A stretch of DNA of 36,628 nt from an uncultured Granulicella sp. GTDB taxonomy: Bacteria > Acidobacteriota > Terriglobia > Terriglobales > Acidobacteriaceae. This document shows, piece after piece, positions 33,251 through 36,628 of the stretch (position 1 is its first letter; each line of letters starts with the position of its first letter). Location: positions 1 through 36,628 of the forward strand of contig CALMVK010000179.1 in NCBI GenBank assembly GCA_937873145.1. The letters are read 5' to 3'. The translations under genes and the position numbers were made by a program. Below the pieces are notes generated by a model. The model was given only the letters and a program-made list of their open reading frames with translations. It was not told where the DNA came from and did not search any database.

Positions 33251-35205
33251 GCGCCGCCGCCGCACAGCCGCTCGCCGTCGAGGACCTCAACGTTCCCGGA
33301 AGCCTGACCCGGCGCGAACGGCAACGCATCAGCCTGCGCCTGGGTGCGGGGCTGATTGGGCTCGGCCTGCTTGGCCTCGGAACGCTGCTCATCCGGCTGG
33401 AGCCCGGACAGTGGCAGATCGGCGAGCTTTGTAAGGGGCTGGCTGCCGCGGTGGTGGGCATTCCGACGCTGATCTCAGGCGTCCGCGGCATCGTCACCGG
33501 AGACACGCGCCGGGCTACCGACCAGCTTGTCGCGATCGCGGTGCTGGCCGCCGCCTCGCAGGGGCAATTTGCCACGGCCACCTTCATCCCGCTGCTGCTG
33601 GAGCTCGGCCGGCTCTTTGAAGAGCGCAGCTCGCTGGGAGCGCGCGCGGCGATCGACGGCATTCGCGCGTTGGGAGCACGCGACGCGGTACGCTGGTGCA
33701 ACGGCATGGAGGAGCGCGTCGACCCCAACGACCTGCGGCCGGGAGACGAGATCCTGGTCAGGCCGGGCGAGAGGATCGCCGTCGACGGCACTGTGCTCGA
33801 AGGACGCGCCGCGGTCGATCAATCGGCGATCACCGGCGAGTCCATGCATGAGGACGTGGGACCGGGCAGCCCGGTCTTTGCGGGAACCCTCGCCATCGAC
33901 GGCCTGCTGAAAGTGCTGGTGCGCGGCGCGGGAGCCGACACCGTGCTGGGCCGGGTGGTCCAACTGCTGGCCGAGGTCGAGCACACCACCGTGCCCATTC
34001 TTCGCCTCTTCGAGCGACGGGCCGGCGTCTGGCTCCCTCTGGTGCTCACCATCGCGGCCACCACTCTTTTTTTCACCGGCAATCTGTCGCGCGCCATCGC
34101 GGTGCTGGTCGTGGCTACCCCCACCGCCCTGGTAGTGGCCGGCCCGGCGGCCGTCGTCGCCGCCATGACCATCGCCACGCGGCTGCGCATCCTGATCAAA
34201 AGCGCGGACTTTCTCGAGCGCGCCTCCGACGTGGACACCCTGATCCTCGATAAAACCGGAACCGTGACGGTCGGCGCGCCTGTGGTCACGCACATCCGGC
34301 TGGTGGACGCGGAGTCCGAGCACTCTCTGCTGGCGGTGGCGGCGGCCTGCGGATTCGGCTCCCTGCACCCGGTCTCCCGCGCGGTCGTTGCGGAGGCTCT
34401 TGCGCGCGGCATCGTGAGCAAGCCGCCCCAAAACCTGCAGGAACGGCCCGGGCTGGGCGTAGTGGCCACGGTAGACGGACAGGCCGCAATGCTTGGCCGG
34501 CGCATGTTGTTGACCGAGCTTGGCCTGGACACCGGGCCGGAGGAAGCCGAGGATGTCTCGCAGGTCTGGGTCGGCTTCCGCGGGCGATGCCTGGGCTGCA
34601 TCGTTCTGCGCGATCAGCCTCGGCGCGAGGCGCGTGAGGCCTTGGCAGCCATGCGCACACTGGGCATCAGCCGCCTGATCCTGCTGACCGGAGACAAGAC
34701 CGCGGCCGCGCAGGAGGTGGGGCGCGCGCTCGGGATCGACCACGTCATCGCCGAGGTGCTTCCGGCGCAGAAGCTTGAGGTCGTCCGGGCCGAGCAGGCC
34801 GCCGGACGCGTCGTCATGATGGTCGGCGATGGAGTCAACGACGCTCCAGCCCTGAAGGGCGCCGATGTCGGAGTCGCGGTCGGCGCGGAATTGAATGAAG
34901 TGGCGCTCGGAGGCGCGGACGTGGCGCTGCTCGGCGCCGACCTCGGACGGCTGCCCAGCCTGATCGGTCTCGCCGATCTCACCCGCGCAGTCATCGGACA
35001 AAGTGTCTGGCTGGCGTTTGGACTGTCCTTGGTGCTCATCGTCCTGGCAGCAACGGGAGTGCTGACTCCGGTGACCGGTGCGTTGATGCAAAGCGTAGCC
35101 GTGCTGGCCGTGGTGGCGAACAGCGCCCGCATCCTGCGGTTTGGAGATCCGAAACAAGAGGCGCGCGCTGCCGGAGAAGTCTTCGGAAGATCGTCCGCAC
35201 GCTGA
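33247..35205 (+). CDS. P1B-like heavy-metal P-type ATPase with a TPT membrane motif
   Basis: A 652-residue P-type ATPase. P-type invariants are all present: actuator TGES (196-199), phosphorylation site DKTGT (D335), an HP pair (H374-P375) as in P1B ATPases, and GDGVND (527-532). Around six to eight hydrophobic segments fit the P1B plan (two pairs before the actuator, one pair after it, then a C-terminal pair). There is no N-terminal HMA domain with CxxC. The membrane metal motif between TM helices is T291-P292-T293 where most P1B enzymes have CPC, SPC or TPC; no cysteine is near. Substrate is therefore uncertain. The start ATG overlaps the SPFH stop. Confidence 0.85.
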   Translation: MSAAAAQPLAVEDLNVPGSLTRRERQRISLRLGAGLIGLGLLGLGTLLIRLEPGQWQIGELCKGLAAAVVGIPTLISGVRGIVTGDTRRATDQLVAIAVLAAASQGQFATATFIPLLLELGRLFEERSSLGARAAIDGIRALGARDAVRWCNGMEERVDPNDLRPGDEILVRPGERIAVDGTVLEGRAAVDQSAITGESMHEDVGPGSPVFAGTLAIDGLLKVLVRGAGADTVLGRVVQLLAEVEHTTVPILRLFERRAGVWLPLVLTIAATTLFFTGNLSRAIAVLVVATPTALVVAGPAAVVAAMTIATRLRILIKSADFLERASDVDTLILDKTGTVTVGAPVVTHIRLVDAESEHSLLAVAAACGFGSLHPVSRAVVAEALARGIVSKPPQNLQERPGLGVVATVDGQAAMLGRRMLLTELGLDTGPEEAEDVSQVWVGFRGRCLGCIVLRDQPRREAREALAAMRTLGISRLILLTGDKTAAAQEVGRALGIDHVIAEVLPAQKLEVVRAEQAAGRVVMMVGDGVNDAPALKGADVGVAVGAELNEVALGGADVALLGADLGRLPSLIGLADLTRAVIGQSVWLAFGLSLVLIVLAATGVLTPVTGALMQSVAVLAVVANSARILRFGDPKQEARAAGEVFGRSSAR

Positions 35206-35304
35206 ACCGATCTTGGAAGAGGCGCACCGCAGCCGCATCCCAACAGACTGCAAGGACCCATCTTCCTGCGCTTGATGCAACTGAGATCGTAATAGTATGG
35301 AAAT

Positions 35305-36039
35305 GTGCCCGTTCTTCTGTTCGTGCTGCCGATCGTCTCCACGTTGCTTGGTGGCTTTCTCGCCGTTCGGCTAAGACGTTTCATCACCGTGCTGATTGCC
35401 GCGGGAGCCGGCCTCCTGCTGGGTGCGGCGTTTCTCGATCTGCTGCCGGAGGCCATCGTGCTCGGCTCGAAGACCGGGCTCAACAGCGCCAACGTCCTCG
35501 GCCTGATGCTGATCTCGTACTTCATCTTTTACATCTTCGAGAATGCCCTGGACGTGCTCGCCCAGCGCTGGTCCGAGCGCGGCCTGGAGCGCAAGGTAAT
35601 CGGCCGCACCGGTGCCGGAATGCTCATCTTTCACAGCTTCCGGGATGGCCTGGCGATCGGCGCAGCCTACTCCGCGTCCCACACCGCCGGCTACGCCGTG
35701 GCCTTCGGTATCGCCGCCCACGATCTTGGCGACGGCATGAACACGGTCATTCTCACCACGGGAGGCGAACGCCCTCGGCCCTGGGACTACCTTTTTCTCT
35801 TCGCCGATGCCATCGCTCCGTGCTGCGGCGTGCTACTCACCGTCTGGTTCCACTTCTCTACACTCAACTCGGTCTTTCTGCTGGTGCTGGCGGCCGGCTT
35901 CTTTCTGCACATGGCAACCGCGGATTTCCTTCCCGAGATCCGCCGCTGCGACACCTCACGCATTCGCCTGGTGCCTTCGGTACTCTTCGGAGCCGTCGTC
36001 ATCTATGTCGCCAATTTATTGCTCGCTCAGTATCGTTGA
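35305..36039 (+). CDS. ZIP-family divalent metal transporter
   Basis: A 244-residue inner-membrane protein of the ZIP family, which moves Zn, Fe or Mn into the cytoplasm. About eight hydrophobic segments fit the family. The TM4 metal motif is HSFRDGLAIG (H110, D114) and the TM5 motif HDLGDG (H139, D140, D143), where the usual members have HNxPDG and HExxHE-type sequences. The start is GTG 35305, with weak GGAAA upstream. It lies 99 bases after the ATPase on the same strand, far enough for its own promoter. With an ATPase and a CDF-like protein on either side, the set can cover both import and export of a divalent metal; the metal is not evident. Confidence 0.85.
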   Translation: MPVLLFVLPIVSTLLGGFLAVRLRRFITVLIAAGAGLLLGAAFLDLLPEAIVLGSKTGLNSANVLGLMLISYFIFYIFENALDVLAQRWSERGLERKVIGRTGAGMLIFHSFRDGLAIGAAYSASHTAGYAVAFGIAAHDLGDGMNTVILTTGGERPRPWDYLFLFADAIAPCCGVLLTVWFHFSTLNSVFLLVLAAGFFLHMATADFLPEIRRCDTSRIRLVPSVLFGAVVIYVANLLLAQYR

Positions 36040-36084
36040 CGCTTTCCCTCTCCGCTCATCTAAAGTAAATGGCACTATCTATAT

Positions 36085-36097
36085 ATAGGGACCCTAT
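36085..36097. repeat. Perfect inverted repeat over the start of the CDF-like gene
   Basis: ATAGGG-A-CCCTAT spans the GGGA ribosome site and the first two bases of the ATG at 36096. A hairpin or a bound repressor here would block initiation. The loop of one base makes a protein-binding palindrome more likely than an RNA hairpin. Confidence 0.4.
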
Positions 36098-36628
36098 GGA
36101 TGCTGTAGCTTCGGATTTTACCCGGCGCACCTCGGCTGCCAGATACGGCAAGATCCTAGGAATTCTCACTGTATGCTGGAGCATCACGGAGGCGACACTG
36201 GCTCTCTGGAGCGCAGCGCGTACCGGCAGTATCTCGCTCACCGGCTTCGGATGCGACAGCGTCATCGAGGTACTTTCGGCGCTCGCCGTGTGGTGGCGTA
36301 TGTCCCAGGAGATGGATCATGAGCGGCGACATCACGCCGAGCGAATCAGCCTGAAGATCACCGGATATTGCCTGCTTGGCCTGGGAGCCTACGTCCTCTT
36401 CGATGCCTGCCTGCACCTGTACCAGCACGACCAGGCGACGGTAGGCCGACTCGGCGTCGCGGTCACGGCTGCGGCCCTGGTGTGCATGCCTCTGCTCGCG
36501 CGTGAGAAACGCCGTGTGGGCCGAGCCCTTTCAAGCGGCGCCATGATGACCGATGCCAAGCAGACCGACTTCTGCATGTACCAGGCTGCCATCGTGCTGC
36601 TGGGCCTGCTATGCCACTCTGTCTTCGG
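36096..36628 (+). CDS. CDF/TMEM163-like cation transporter, right end cut by the window
   Basis: The visible 177 residues hold five hydrophobic segments: about 17-41, 45-66, 84-106, 112-133 and 162-177. The TM2 sequence TGFGCDSVIEVLSALAVWWRM and the TM5 region SGAMMTDAKQTD match the small cation-efflux relatives (TMEM163-like) of the cation diffusion facilitator family; Asp residues in these two segments probably bind metal. Family members have about 200-220 residues, so only the end is missing. ATG 36096 has GGGA seven bases upstream. A suboptimal promoter (TTGACG-N19-TAAAGT, 36036-36066) overlaps the ZIP stop. The reading frame is open to the edge. Confidence 0.8.
   Translation, partial: MDAVASDFTRRTSAARYGKILGILTVCWSITEATLALWSAARTGSISLTGFGCDSVIEVLSALAVWWRMSQEMDHERRHHAERISLKITGYCLLGLGAYVLFDACLHLYQHDQATVGRLGVAVTAAALVCMPLLAREKRRVGRALSSGAMMTDAKQTDFCMYQAAIVLLGLLCHSVF

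Noticed and set aside
33475-35280. 601-residue open frame on the minus strand opposite the P-type ATPase gene
   Set aside because: It is a shadow of the GC-rich ATPase codons: low-complexity His/Gln/Arg/Gly-rich sequence, no ribosome site and no domain.
1-36628. CRISPR arrays, insertion sequences, prophage genes or integrases
   Set aside because: No spaced direct repeats, transposase or integrase motifs were seen. The tRNA pair at 22299-22501 has no adjacent integrase or duplicated tRNA 3' end.

Overview
The window looks like a chromosomal segment of a GC-rich Gram-negative bacterium, most likely an Acidobacteriota of the class Terriglobia (Granulicella/Edaphobacter/Terriglobus type). This is an inference from three things: an Oar-like TonB-dependent receptor with an N-terminal carboxypeptidase-regulatory-like domain, an SMC protein with a long acidic/alanine-rich insertion in its head, and the overall gene mix. 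No rRNA or other decisive taxonomic marker is present. TTG and GTG starts are common.

Layout. Positions 166-5093 (minus strand) hold a Fur/Zur-type metal regulator, a small secreted His/Cys protein, a large TonB-dependent receptor and an HSL-type esterase; the first three look like a metal-acquisition set. Positions 5252-9958 (minus) carry a family-4 uracil-DNA glycosylase with rpoZ, a type II NADH dehydrogenase, an NAPE-PLD-like metallo-beta-lactamase-fold hydrolase and a LysR regulator. Positions 10107-12312 hold a YmdB-family phosphodiesterase converging on a secreted repeat/OB-like protein across a bidirectional terminator. Positions 12652-22501 (plus) hold smc, a predicted OB-fold protein with two DUF488 proteins, purC, cvpA, a Fis-like HTH protein, an orphan secretin, and tRNA-Gly(GCC) and tRNA-Cys(GCA) behind a clear sigma-70 promoter. 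Positions 22613-26877 hold a DUF2059 protein, an unrecognised gene, a chimeric remnant of a COG0523 GTPase joined to the 3' end of a ribosomal protein L33 gene, and an M16 peptidase. Positions 27011-29157 hold MerC, a DUF882 peptidase-like protein and a secreted acetamidase/formamidase.

The most unusual part is 29390-36628: three consecutive SPFH/band-7 (HflK/HflC-like) genes, the first fused to about seven transmembrane helices. They are followed without gaps by a P1B-like ATPase whose membrane metal site reads Thr-Pro-Thr instead of Cys-Pro-Cys, then a ZIP-family transporter and a CDF/TMEM163-like cation transporter cut by the window edge. I read this as a candidate membrane-microdomain-associated cation transport system, and it is my best candidate for an undescribed system here.

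A zinc/metal theme recurs across the window: Zur-like regulator, TonB receptor, COG0523/L33 remnant, MerC, ZIP, P1B ATPase and CDF-like protein. Whether these parts are co-regulated cannot be decided from sequence alone.
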